From Syntrophomonas sp. UBA4807 (GTDB lineage: Bacteria > Bacillota > Syntrophomonadia > Syntrophomonadales > Syntrophomonadaceae): a DNA stretch of 9,537 nt. The stretch is from contig DHGD01000160.1 in assembly GCA_002402575.1 (NCBI GenBank), forward strand, positions 1,601-11,137, given 5' to 3'. This document shows, piece by piece, positions 1-6,555 of the stretch; position 1 is the stretch's first letter; the number at the start of each line of letters is the position of its first letter. Under the pieces are notes generated by a model that was not told the origin of the DNA, made no database searches, and saw nothing but the letters and a program-made list of their open reading frames with translations. A program made the position numbers and the translations under genes.

Positions 1-24
1 CGCGTGGCCTTGATGCAAAAATAA
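1..24 (+). CDS. possible 3' end of an upstream gene
   Basis: Frame 1 reads R-V-A-L-M-Q-K and then stops at TAA (22-24). A terminator hairpin follows within 4 bases, which is where a gene end would be expected. Seven codons are too few to identify a product, and the open frame could be chance. The call rests only on the position of the stop next to the hairpin. Confidence 0.3.
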   Translation, partial: RVALMQK

Positions 25-27
25 ATG

Positions 28-58
28 CACCGGGCGTTGAATTGCGCCCGGTGTTTAT
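28..58. terminator. intrinsic terminator, probably bidirectional
   Basis: CACCGGGCG (28-36) pairs perfectly with CGCCCGGTG (45-53), giving a 9-bp GC-rich stem with an 8-base loop. On the + strand it is followed by a short, interrupted T stretch (TTTATCACTTTATC). On the - strand it is followed by the complement of the A-rich stretch at 13-26, a better U tract. It can therefore end the gene to the left and may also block transcription from the right. Stem seen directly; two-way function inferred. Confidence 0.7.
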
Positions 59-98
59 CACTTTATCATGTTTCCCGCTGAGTATTTACCTTAATTGC

Positions 99-276
99 AT
101 GGATGGAAGCCAAAGATATAATGCCGCCGCGGGCGGCGGCATATACGGGCTGGGTTTTATCAGCGCCTTGATATACTACCTGTAGCATGCGGCCAGCTTT
201 GGCGCCGGGGGTCATCAAGGCGCTTTTCTGGCCGGCGTTTTTGGTTTATAAAGCAGTGGAGTTTCTCAAAATGTAA
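99..276 (+). pseudogene. decayed gene for a small membrane protein (amber codon plus frameshift)
   Basis: From ATG at 99 the frame reads MDGSQRYNAAAGGGIYGLGF, continues ISALIYYL, and stops at TAG (183-185). Reading through in frame gives HAASFGAG. Skipping one G in the five-G run at 207-211 then gives VIKALFWPAFLVYKAVEFLK-M and a stop at TAA (274-276). The restored product is about 58 residues: a glycine-rich start, a hydrophobic segment, the phrase Y-[stop]-HAASF, and a K-A-(hydrophobic)-WPAFLVYK segment. From memory, this resembles a family of short bacterial membrane proteins in which the stop position is a glutamine (YYIQHA), so CAG to TAG would be one base change. There is no Shine-Dalgarno sequence before ATG 99, so the start has also decayed or is misplaced. 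The role of the family is unknown to me. Two independent lesions favour a true pseudogene over sequencing error, but the G-run lesion could be an assembly error. Confidence 0.6.
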
Positions 277-280
277 CGAC

Positions 281-408
281 ATAGCGTCCGGGGATGAACC
301 GGCCGGATGCCGGTGCAGTGTTCGCTATCGAAAGCTGAGCCATCTGACGCTGAGCCGTGCTTCAGTTTTCAGTTTCATCTGCTCCCCCGACACTACGGGG
401 GATTTTTT
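281..408 (+). ncRNA. candidate structured RNA ending in an intrinsic terminator
   Basis: Several non-overlapping inverted repeats lie in tandem here. ATAGCG (281-286) pairs with CGCTAT (323-328) and encloses an inner hairpin, ACCGGC (298-303) with GCCGGT (309-314). Immediately after, GAAAGCTGAG (330-339) can pair with TTCAGTTTTC (361-370), ten pairs including two G-U. The segment closes with the terminator at 383-408. GCTGAGCC occurs twice, at 334-341 and 349-356. I do not recognise a known riboswitch or small-RNA consensus. It could be a small RNA, a leader, or just the 3' end of the decayed gene's transcript. No promoter for it is evident. Folding is by eye. Confidence 0.3.
383..408 (+). 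terminator. intrinsic terminator upstream of the transporter gene
   Basis: TCCCCC (383-388) pairs with GGGGGA (397-402) over an 8-base loop, directly followed by six T residues (403-408). This is a classic rho-independent terminator. It separates everything on the left from the transporter transcript, whose promoter lies about 33 bases further on. Confidence 0.85.
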
Positions 409-416
409 GTGCTTTC

Positions 417-446
417 TTCCCGGCTGTCGATGGAGTATCCTATAAT
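417..446 (+). promoter_or_regulatory. probable promoter of the DMT transporter gene
   Basis: A perfect -10 box TATAAT lies at 441-446. The best -35 candidate is TTCCCG (417-422) at an 18-base spacer, which matches only three of six consensus positions. It sits between a strong terminator and the transporter start, so a promoter is expected here. The predicted transcript start is near 453, giving a leader of about 65 bases. Confidence 0.55.
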
Positions 447-488
447 TTAGGTGTTAAACGCCACAAGCATAAACAGGAGCGATTTTTA

Positions 489-497
489 ATGCCATAG
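489..497 (+). other. two-codon minimal open frame in the transporter leader
   Basis: AGGAG (475-479) is followed after 9 bases by ATG CCA TAG, a Met-Pro-stop frame. It ends 22 bases before the GTG start of the transporter, which has its own ribosome binding site. A proline codon right before a stop is known to slow translation termination, so a regulatory upstream frame is possible. The arrangement may equally be chance or a remnant. Confidence 0.25.
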
Positions 498-519
498 AAG
501 TATCGGAGGGAACAGGCTT

Positions 520-1419
520 GTGAGTGTGGTCAAATCTAATCTAATCCTACTGCTGGTGGCGGCTATCTGGGGTCTGGCTTTCGTAGCCCAAAGGGTGGGA
601 ATGGAGTATGTCGGACCGTTTACATTTAATGGGGTTCGCTTCCTTCTGGGCGGCATCTCCCTGTTGCCGCTGCTGTTCATCTTCCGGGATAAAAATCAGT
701 CCCAGGCCAAGTCATTTAAGGATGCCCTCCTGCCCGGCATCCTGGCGGGTACGGTACTATTCATCGCAGCCTCTCTGCAACAGATCGGCCTGATAACGAC
801 GACTGCCGGTAAGGCGGCATTTGTGACCAGCCTTTATCTAGTCCTGGTGCCCATTGTGGGGATGTTCATCGGTCACAAGACCTCGGCTTCCACCTGGCTG
901 GGATGTTTGCTGGCTGTAGTGGGGTTATACTTTCTATGCGTCAAGGATACCGCCAACATTCAGCCAGGGGATTTATGGGAACTGCTGGGGGCGCTGTTCT
1001 GGGCCTTTCACATTCTTGTCATAGGCTATTTTTCCCGCCGCGTGGATGTTTTGAAACTTTCCTGGTTCCAGACCATCACCTGTTCGCTGCTCAGTTTGAT
1101 CGTTGCCGTCCTGACCGAGACCATCGCCCTGCAGACCTTGCTGGCGGCTGCCGTACCTCTTCTATACGGAGGGGTTTGCTCGGTGGGGATCGCCTACACC
1201 CTGCAGGTCGTGGGGCAACGAAACGCTCCGCCTGCGGCGGCGGCCATCATAATGAGCATGGAGACCGTATTCGCGGTGATAGGGGGATTTTTGCTCATCG
1301 GTGAAACCATGGATTTGGTAGAGATACTGGGTTGCGCCCTGATGCTGTCAGGCATGCTGGTATCCCAAATTCAGGACCTGCGTACTGCCAGAGCGCAATC
1401 CTGCCAGAATTCCTGTTAG
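520..1419 (+). CDS. DMT superfamily (EamA-type) membrane transporter
   Basis: This 299-residue protein is very hydrophobic, with about ten membrane segments arranged as two EamA repeats (roughly residues 5-137 and 150-285). The N-terminal repeat carries the typical pattern AAIWGLAFVAQRVGMEYVGP followed by F-NGVRF-LGG. The C-terminal repeat ends with family-like phrases such as GGVCSVGIAYTLQVVGQRNAP, A-AAIIMSMETVFAVIGG and LIGETM. Length matches the family (280-310). Start is GTG 520, with GGAGGG at 505-510 and a 9-base gap. The family moves small metabolites, often amino acids or purine-type compounds, in or out across the cytoplasmic membrane, and substrate cannot be read from sequence. It lies 93 bases before the hut promoter on the same strand with no clear terminator between, so a link to histidine or a breakdown product is possible but unproven. 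Family assignment is firm; substrate unknown. Confidence 0.92.
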   Translation: MSVVKSNLILLLVAAIWGLAFVAQRVGMEYVGPFTFNGVRFLLGGISLLPLLFIFRDKNQSQAKSFKDALLPGILAGTVLFIAASLQQIGLITTTAGKAAFVTSLYLVLVPIVGMFIGHKTSASTWLGCLLAVVGLYFLCVKDTANIQPGDLWELLGALFWAFHILVIGYFSRRVDVLKLSWFQTITCSLLSLIVAVLTETIALQTLLAAAVPLLYGGVCSVGIAYTLQVVGQRNAPPAAAAIIMSMETVFAVIGGFLLIGETMDLVEILGCALMLSGMLVSQIQDLRTARAQSCQNSC

Positions 1420-1453
1420 CTCTTTCATACATATGGTATACCCAGGGTTGGAA

Positions 1454-1482
1454 TAGACAAAAAGCGGACGATTTCATAAAAT
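1454..1482 (+). promoter_or_regulatory. promoter of the hut operon
   Basis: TAGACA (1454-1459), a 17-base spacer, and TAAAAT (1477-1482) each match the sigma-A consensus at five of six positions with ideal spacing. The predicted start is near 1489, about 33 bases before the hutP ATG. A self-complementary stretch, CATATG overlapping GGTATACC (1430-1442), lies just upstream of the -35 box and could bind a regulator. I see no clear CcpA (cre) site. Confidence 0.7.
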
Positions 1483-1521
1483 AAAAGTAGCGCAGTTAGT
1501 TATTTAGAAAGCGTGTGCAAA

Positions 1522-1971
1522 ATGGCTCATCTATCCAAAAACCTGATTGGCAAAAATGCCTTACTGCTGGTTTTATCCGGAGAAGAAGCCAGTGGCGAAT
1601 ATGCGCATAGTATGGAAGAGCTGCGCTGGGATCACTGTGTGGGTAAAGTCGGTTCAATGGAGTCCCATAAAGTAGTAGCCGCCATAGAAACCGCGGCTAA
1701 AAAGCATAAACTCATCAGACCCGAGGTATACCGGGAATCTCACGCTCTGTATCATGCCATATTGGAAGCTATGGAGGGCGTAACCCGGGGGCAGATACAA
1801 TTGGGTTCGGTGCAGCGGACAGTCGGGCTGAGGTTTGCGGTCATTAAGGGAAATCCTTATGACAGCGCTGAAGAGGGACAGTGGATCGCAGTAGCCCTGT
1901 ACGGCACCATCGGCGCACCCATCAAAGGCCTGGAACATGAAGTGGTGGGTCTGGGCATCAATCATATTTAG
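1522..1971 (+). CDS. hutP: HutP, histidine-responsive RNA-binding antiterminator
   Basis: HutP binds NAG triplets in the hut transcript when activated by L-histidine and Mg2+, and lets RNA polymerase pass a terminator before hutH. The protein matches Bacillus HutP along its whole length: KVGSMESHKVVAAIETA, YRESHALYHAILEA, EGVTRGQIQLGS, RTVGLRFAVIKGNPYDS, and the C-terminal GTIGAPIKGLEHE-(5)-GINHI. Counting from ATG 1522 it is 149 residues, and the metal-binding histidines fall at 74, 78 and 139, one off from the 73, 77 and 138 of B. subtilis. GTG 1513 in the same frame would add three residues, but it lies only one base after the weak ribosome binding site AGAAAG (1506-1511), while ATG 1522 has a 10-base gap. 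It is the first gene of the operon, before the attenuator, so it can be made at a basal level without histidine. Weak translation initiation fits a low-level regulator. Confidence 0.95.
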   Translation: MAHLSKNLIGKNALLLVLSGEEASGEYAHSMEELRWDHCVGKVGSMESHKVVAAIETAAKKHKLIRPEVYRESHALYHAILEAMEGVTRGQIQLGSVQRTVGLRFAVIKGNPYDSAEEGQWIAVALYGTIGAPIKGLEHEVVGLGINHI

Positions 1972-1987
1972 GATTAATTTGATATTT

Positions 1988-2067
1988 TAGAGCCTATAGC
2001 GTGTTAGTCAATAGGGGGCTCTATTAGTGAAAGTCGGCGACTTTCATTAATAGGGCCTTTTTTATTT
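1988..2067 (+). promoter_or_regulatory. HutP-dependent attenuator between hutP and hutH
   Basis: TAGAGCC (1988-1994) is the exact complement of GGCTCTA (2017-2023). GGCTCTA is also the base of the 5' arm of the terminator, so the two hairpins exclude each other. TAG triplets lie at 1988, 1997, 2005, 2012, 2025 and 2051. Counting GAG at 1990, two pairs have the NAG-N4-NAG spacing (1990/1997 and 2005/2012). HutP is known to bind NAG triplets in hut RNA and open the terminator when histidine is present. The layout fits that model: bound HutP would hold the region 1988-2027 and stop the terminator from forming. Pairing and triplets are seen; the switch itself is inferred. Confidence 0.8.
2017..2067 (+). 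terminator. attenuator terminator upstream of hutH
   Basis: The arms 2017-2035 and 2039-2057 form 19 continuous pairs (two G-U) closed by a 3-base loop (GGC), followed by TTTTTTATTT at 2058-2067. This is a strong rho-independent terminator. It lies between hutP and hutH, so by default it would cut off all the enzyme genes while leaving hutP expressed. Confidence 0.9.
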
Positions 2068-2088
2068 CAGAAAGGAGACAGATGCTGA

Positions 2089-3621
2089 ATGGTTACACTG
2101 ACCGGACATACCCTGACCCTGGAGGAGATCAGTGCGGTGCTCTATAAAAACGAAAAAGTCAGACTCTCACCTGCCAGCCTGGAGAGTGTCGATGCCAGCC
2201 GCCGGGCGGTGGAGAGCATTGTGGACAAAGGCAGGATCGTGTATGGCATAACCACCGGTTTTGGCAAGTTTAGCGATGTGCTGGTGAATTGCGACGATTG
2301 CCAGGAATTGCAGCTCAATCTGATCCATTCCCATGCCTGCGGGGTGGGTGAACCTTTTCCCGAGACGGTGAGCCGGGCGATGTTGCTGCTGCGCGCCAAT
2401 ACCTTGCTAAAGGGATTTTCCGGGGTGCGCCGGGTGGTGGTGAAAACCCTGGTGGAGATGCTAAATGCCGGGATACATCCCCGCATACCCCAGCAAGGTT
2501 CACTGGGGGCCAGTGGAGATCTGGTGCCCCTGGCTCATCTGGCTCTGACCTTGATCGGTGAGGGTGAAGTGTATTATCGGGGAAAAATCCGCCCTTCCCT
2601 TGAGGCTCTGCATGCTGAAGGCATCAGCCCGGTGATTTTGCAGGCCAAAGAGGGGCTGGCCTTGATAAACGGCACCCAGGCCATGACTGCGGTTGGGGTG
2701 GTGGCCTATTTAGAGGCGGAGCAACTGGCCTACCAGTCGGAAATGATTGCCGCCCTGAGCATGGAGGGCTTGCGCGGCATAATCGACGCCTTTGATGAAG
2801 AGATACACATAGCCCGGGGATATCGTGAACAGATCGCGGTTGCTAAAAGGATGAGGGATTATCTGGCGGGGAGTCAGCTGATCACCCGGCAAGGCGAAAT
2901 AAGGGTTCAGGACGCTTATTCCTTACGGTGCATTCCTCAGGTCGTGGGAGCCACCTGGCAGGTGTTGAATTATGTGCGTGAAAAGCTGGAGATAGAGATA
3001 AACGCCGCCACAGACAATCCTTTGATTTTTCAGCAGGGTCACAAGGTCATATCCGGGGGGAATTTCCACGGTCAGCCTGTAGCCCTTGCCATGGATTTTC
3101 TCAAAATAGGTATGGCGGAACTGGCTGATTTCTCGGAAAGGCGCATTGAACGCATGGTGAACCCGCAGCTCAGCGGTTTGCCCCCCTTCCTCAGCCCGCA
3201 GCCGGGTCTGCAGTCGGGGGCGATGATCCTGCAGTATTGTGCAGCCAGTCTGGTTTCGGAAAACAAGACCCTGGCCCATCCGGCCAGCGTTGATTCCATC
3301 CCTTCCTCGGCCAATCAGGAGGACCATGTCAGTATGGGCACGATCGCCGCCCGGCATGCCTATCAGATCATCAATCATACCCGCCAGGTATTGGCCATAG
3401 AATTGATATGCGCTCTTCAGGCGGCCGAATTGCAGGGCATTGAAAACATGGCCCCGGCAACCGGCAGACTTCACCGCGTGGCGCGCCAGATCACTCCCCC
3501 CATTGTGAAAGACCGGGTCTTCTCTGCAGACATCCAAAAGGTGGCCGGCTGGATGCAGACTGAATGGCGCCAGACGCCGCTTTCCGGCCAACATCAGGCT
3601 GTGGACCAGGCGGCCATATAA
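2089..3621 (+). CDS. hutH: histidine ammonia-lyase (histidase)
   Basis: HutH (EC 4.3.1.3) removes ammonia from L-histidine to give trans-urocanate, the first step of the pathway, in the cytoplasm as a homotetramer. At 510 residues it has normal length. The self-forming MIO cofactor triad Ala-Ser-Gly is at 141-143 within GSLGASGDLVPLAH. Other active-site residues known from Pseudomonas HutH are present: Tyr52 in VYGITTGFG, His82, Asn194 in LINGTQ, Tyr277 and Arg280 in DAYSLRC, Phe326 in NFHGQP, and Glu411 in SSANQEDHVSMG. The start is ATG 2089, 11 bases after AAAGGAG (2071-2077). An out-of-frame ATG at 2082 is closer to that site but does not encode the protein. Expression is controlled by the terminator just upstream. 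It is followed at once by hutU, whose ribosome binding site overlaps the hutH stop codon. Confidence 0.98.
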   Translation: MVTLTGHTLTLEEISAVLYKNEKVRLSPASLESVDASRRAVESIVDKGRIVYGITTGFGKFSDVLVNCDDCQELQLNLIHSHACGVGEPFPETVSRAMLLLRANTLLKGFSGVRRVVVKTLVEMLNAGIHPRIPQQGSLGASGDLVPLAHLALTLIGEGEVYYRGKIRPSLEALHAEGISPVILQAKEGLALINGTQAMTAVGVVAYLEAEQLAYQSEMIAALSMEGLRGIIDAFDEEIHIARGYREQIAVAKRMRDYLAGSQLITRQGEIRVQDAYSLRCIPQVVGATWQVLNYVREKLEIEINAATDNPLIFQQGHKVISGGNFHGQPVALAMDFLKIGMAELADFSERRIERMVNPQLSGLPPFLSPQPGLQSGAMILQYCAASLVSENKTLAHPASVDSIPSSANQEDHVSMGTIAARHAYQIINHTRQVLAIELICALQAAELQGIENMAPATGRLHRVARQITPPIVKDRVFSADIQKVAGWMQTEWRQTPLSGQHQAVDQAAI

Positions 3622-3634
3622 AGGAGGTTGCAAA

Positions 3635-5671
3635 ATGGATAATGCTAGTATCTACCATGCCATGCAAATCAAGTTAGACGATGAACTGCCGGATATGCCC
3701 GAGTTTTGCCCCGGGATCAGGAGAGCTCCCGACCGCGGTTTCAGTCTCAGGCCGGACCAAACCGAGGTGGCTTTGAAAAACGCCTTGCGTTATGTGCCGC
3801 CCCATCTGCATGAGATGCTGGCCCCTGAATTTCTGAACGAATTGATGACCTATGGACGAATTTACGCTTACCGTTATCGACCCCCGGGAAGAATATTGGC
3901 CCGGCCTGTAGACAGCTACCGGGGCAAATGCATAGAAGGCCAGGCCTTTCAGGTTATGATAGACAACAACCTGGACTTTGAAGTTGCCCTGTATCCTTAC
4001 GAGCTGGTGACCTACGGTGAAACCGGCTCCGTATGCCAGAACTGGCTACAGTACCGGTTGATAAAGAAATACCTCGAAGAATTGTCCCCGCAAGAGACTC
4101 TGGTTATCGAGTCCGGGCACCCTTTGGGATTTTTTCCCTCAGCTCCGGACGCTCCGCGGGTTGTCATTACCAATGGCTTGATGGTGGGTATGTTCGATAA
4201 TCAGGCCGATTGGGAAGTGGCGGCGCAGATGGGGGTGGCCAGCTACGGGCAGATGACTGCCGGGGGGTGGATGTACATCGGCCCTCAGGGAATCGTGCAC
4301 GGTACTTTCAATACTTTACTCACCGCTGGCAGGCTGAAATTAGGCATACCACCACAGGGGGATTTGAAGGGGAAGCTGTTTGTCACTTCAGGATTGGGGG
4401 GAATGAGCGGAGCCCAGCCCAAGGCTATCGAGATAGCGGGCGGCGTGGGCATCATAGCGGAAGTGGATTATTCCCGCATCAAGACCAGGCATGATCAAGG
4501 CTGGGTCAGCAAGATAACCGACAGCAGGCCTGAGGCGTTCGAGATGGCAGAGTACTACCGCCGCAAGCCGCAGGCTATGTCAATCGCCTATCATGGCAAC
4601 GTCGTGGATTTGCTGGAATACGCGATCGAACAAAACATAGCGATAGACCTGTTGTCAGACCAGACCTCCTGTCATGCTGCTTACAGCGGCGGATATTGTC
4701 CGCAGGGAGTGAGCTTCGCCGCAAGAGCCGCAATGCTGGCTGGCGATCGGGAAAAATTCAGGCAGGAAGTGGATAGATCCCTCACCAGGCATTTCGAGCT
4801 GATCAAGACCCTGGTAGAGAGGGGAACTTATTTCTTCGATTATGGCAACTCCTTTATGAAAGCGGTATTCGATGCCGGCGTGAAAGAAATCGCGCGTAAT
4901 GGCCAAGATGAAAAAGACGGCTTCATTTTTCCCTCTTATGTGGAGGATATCATGGGTCCGGAACTGTTCGATTACGGCTACGGACCTTTTCGCTGGGTGT
5001 GTTTGAGCGGTTCCGATCAGGATTTGGAGCGCACTGACCGGGCTGCCATGTCCTGTATCGACCCTTCCCGGCGCTCTCAGGACCGGGACAATTACATTTG
5101 GATCAGGGATGCCCAGCAGCACAAGCTGGTGGTAGGGAGCAAAGCCAGAATTCTCTATCAGGATGCCCGTGGCAGGAAGAAAATAGCCTTGAAATTTAAC
5201 CAGATGGTGCGCGCAGGTGAGATTGGCCCGGTGATGCTGGGAAGAGATCATCATGATGTGAGCGGGACCGATTCGCCTTTCAGGGAGACCGCCAATATCA
5301 GGGACGGCAGCAATGTTATGGCAGATATGGCAGTGCAGTGTTTTGCCGGCAATGCCGCCCGGGGGATGAGCCTGGTGGCCCTGCACAATGGCGGCGGGGT
5401 AGGCATAGGCAAGGCCATAAACGGCGGCTTCGGGCTGGTGCTGGACGGCAGTTCCAGGGTCGACGGCATCATTGAGTCGGCTATTATGTGGGATGTTATG
5501 GGCGGGGTAGCCCGGCGCGCCTGGGCGCGAAATCCCCATTCGATCGCAACATCGATGGAGTATAACCGGGAATACCGCGGCAGGGGACATATCACTCTGC
5601 CTTATATCCCCAGCGATGAGCTGATAAAAGACACGCTGGCCAGGGGAGGTTTTGCAGAATGTCCGCAATAG
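3635..5671 (+). CDS. hutU: urocanate hydratase (urocanase), long form
   Basis: HutU (EC 4.2.1.49) adds water to urocanate, using tightly bound NAD+ as an electrophile, to give 4-imidazolone-5-propionate. Conserved blocks are intact: YGQMTAGGWMYIGPQGIVHG (204-223), the glycine-rich TSGLGGMSGAQPKA (251-264) of the NAD site, AYHGNVVDL (318-326), SDQTSCH (341-347), GPFRWVCLSG (450-459) with Cys456, RDHHDVSGTDSPFRETAN (537-554) and HNGGGVGIG (584-592). At 678 residues it is about 120 longer than the Bacillus and Pseudomonas enzymes. Its length and internal phrases match the long class typified by human UROC1 (~676 residues), for example LRNALRY-type N-terminal and FGPFRWVC-type segments. The start ATG 3635 has AAGGAGG at 3621-3627 with a 7-base gap. 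The stop overlaps the ftcD start by 13 bases, so translation of the two is probably coupled. Confidence 0.97.
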   Translation: MDNASIYHAMQIKLDDELPDMPEFCPGIRRAPDRGFSLRPDQTEVALKNALRYVPPHLHEMLAPEFLNELMTYGRIYAYRYRPPGRILARPVDSYRGKCIEGQAFQVMIDNNLDFEVALYPYELVTYGETGSVCQNWLQYRLIKKYLEELSPQETLVIESGHPLGFFPSAPDAPRVVITNGLMVGMFDNQADWEVAAQMGVASYGQMTAGGWMYIGPQGIVHGTFNTLLTAGRLKLGIPPQGDLKGKLFVTSGLGGMSGAQPKAIEIAGGVGIIAEVDYSRIKTRHDQGWVSKITDSRPEAFEMAEYYRRKPQAMSIAYHGNVVDLLEYAIEQNIAIDLLSDQTSCHAAYSGGYCPQGVSFAARAAMLAGDREKFRQEVDRSLTRHFELIKTLVERGTYFFDYGNSFMKAVFDAGVKEIARNGQDEKDGFIFPSYVEDIMGPELFDYGYGPFRWVCLSGSDQDLERTDRAAMSCIDPSRRSQDRDNYIWIRDAQQHKLVVGSKARILYQDARGRKKIALKFNQMVRAGEIGPVMLGRDHHDVSGTDSPFRETANIRDGSNVMADMAVQCFAGNAARGMSLVALHNGGGVGIGKAINGGFGLVLDGSSRVDGIIESAIMWDVMGGVARRAWARNPHSIATSMEYNREYRGRGHITLPYIPSDELIKDTLARGGFAECPQ

Positions 5672-6555
5672 TAGAATGTGTGCCTAATTTCAGCGAAGGC
5701 CGCAACCGAAACATTATCGAAAAGATTTTAGCTCCGTTTTCCGCCACCGCGGCGGTAAAATTGTTAAACCACAGCTCTGATCCGGACCACAACCGCACCG
5801 TAGTCACTGCCATGGGAGAACCTGCCCGGGTAAAACAGGCGGTTTTGGAAGCGGCCGCGGTTGCGGTGCAAGACATTGACCTGAGGACTCATAAGGGCGC
5901 TCATCCGCGTATGGGAGCCATCGATGTGGTGCCTTTCATCCCGCTGCAGGGGTATTCCATAGCGGAGGCCGTTGATCTGGCCAGGGATACCGCCCGGGAT
6001 ATGGCCCGGCAATTGGATTTGCCGGTTTACCTGTATGAAAAAGCAGCCACCGCGCCGGAACGGGAAAACCTGGCCAACATCAGAAAAGGGGAGTTCGAGG
6101 GGCTGGCCGGGAAAATGACGGAGCCGCGCTGGAAGCCGGACTTCGGACCGGACCGCCCCCATCCCAGTGCCGGGGCAACCGCAGTAGGGGCCAGAATGCC
6201 TCTGGTCGCGTTTAATATTAATCTGAATAGTAACGATTTAAAAATCGCCGACCAGATTGCTCGCTGCATTAGACACATTTCCGGAGGCCTCAGATATTGC
6301 AAAGCCATGGGGGTGGAATTGAAAAGCCAGGACATGGTGCAGGTCTCGATCAATATGACCGATTACACTCGCACTTCACTCTACCGCGTGTTTGAAATGG
6401 TCAAATTTGAAGCGCAGCGTTACGGAGTGCAGATAGTAAGCAGTGAAATCATCGGCCTTACCCCTATGGAAGCCTTGATAGATGCCGCCGCATACTATCT
6501 GCGCCTTAAGGATTTCAGCCTGAACCAGGTCATCGAAAAAAGAATGCTGGAATGA
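5659..6555 (+). CDS. ftcD: glutamate formimidoyltransferase (glutamate formiminotransferase)
   Basis: The enzyme (EC 2.1.2.5) moves the formimino group of N-formimino-L-glutamate to tetrahydrofolate, releasing glutamate. The 298 residues match the N-terminal transferase half of mammalian FTCD: VECVPNFSEGRN at the start, SSDPDHNRTVVT (39-50), and THKGAHPRMGAIDVVPF (77-93). His82 falls at the same number as the catalytic histidine of the mammalian enzyme. Later conserved parts include PHPSAGATAVGAR and FNINLNS. The start ATG 5659 lies inside the end of hutU, with AGGGGAGG at 5642-5649. As a stand-alone transferase it needs a separate cyclodeaminase, which is fchA two genes on. The stop TGA (6553-6555) overlaps the hutI ribosome binding site. 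Confidence 0.96.
   Translation: MSAIVECVPNFSEGRNRNIIEKILAPFSATAAVKLLNHSSDPDHNRTVVTAMGEPARVKQAVLEAAAVAVQDIDLRTHKGAHPRMGAIDVVPFIPLQGYSIAEAVDLARDTARDMARQLDLPVYLYEKAATAPERENLANIRKGEFEGLAGKMTEPRWKPDFGPDRPHPSAGATAVGARMPLVAFNINLNSNDLKIADQIARCIRHISGGLRYCKAMGVELKSQDMVQVSINMTDYTRTSLYRVFEMVKFEAQRYGVQIVSSEIIGLTPMEALIDAAAYYLRLKDFSLNQVIEKRMLE

Noticed and set aside
121..142. Perfect GC-rich inverted repeat ATGCCGCCGC / GCGGCGGCAT as a terminator
   Set aside because: No T run follows directly. In the frame of the decayed gene it is six Ala/Gly codons (GCC GCC GCG GGC GGC GGC), which explains the symmetry.
183..185. TAG as a pyrrolysine codon in the small membrane protein
   Set aside because: No pyrrolysine machinery is visible, the family residue at this place seems to be Gln, and a second lesion in the same gene points to decay.
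281..408. Known riboswitch classes (T-box, SAM, glycine, fluoride, guanidine, c-di-GMP) for the structured segment
   Set aside because: I compared the signature motifs by eye and none is present, for example no T-box sequence and no fluoride or c-di-GMP core.
1430..1442. CATATG and GGTATACC as a terminator after the transporter gene
   Set aside because: The repeats are short, AT-rich and lack a following T run. They may be an operator at most.
2082..2084. ATG at 2082 as the hutH start
   Set aside because: It is closer to the ribosome binding site but in a different frame from the histidase; the protein family start agrees with ATG 2089.
2923..3633. Long open frame on the - strand inside hutH (236 codons)
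   Set aside because: It lies opposite an intact, highly conserved enzyme gene, and its translation shows no recognisable domain. It reflects high-GC codon bias on the coding strand.
4655..5668. Long open frame on the - strand inside hutU (337 codons)
   Set aside because: It is entirely antisense to hutU. Its composition is rich in His, Pro and Ile, as expected from complementing conserved codons, and it has no credible ribosome binding site or family resemblance.
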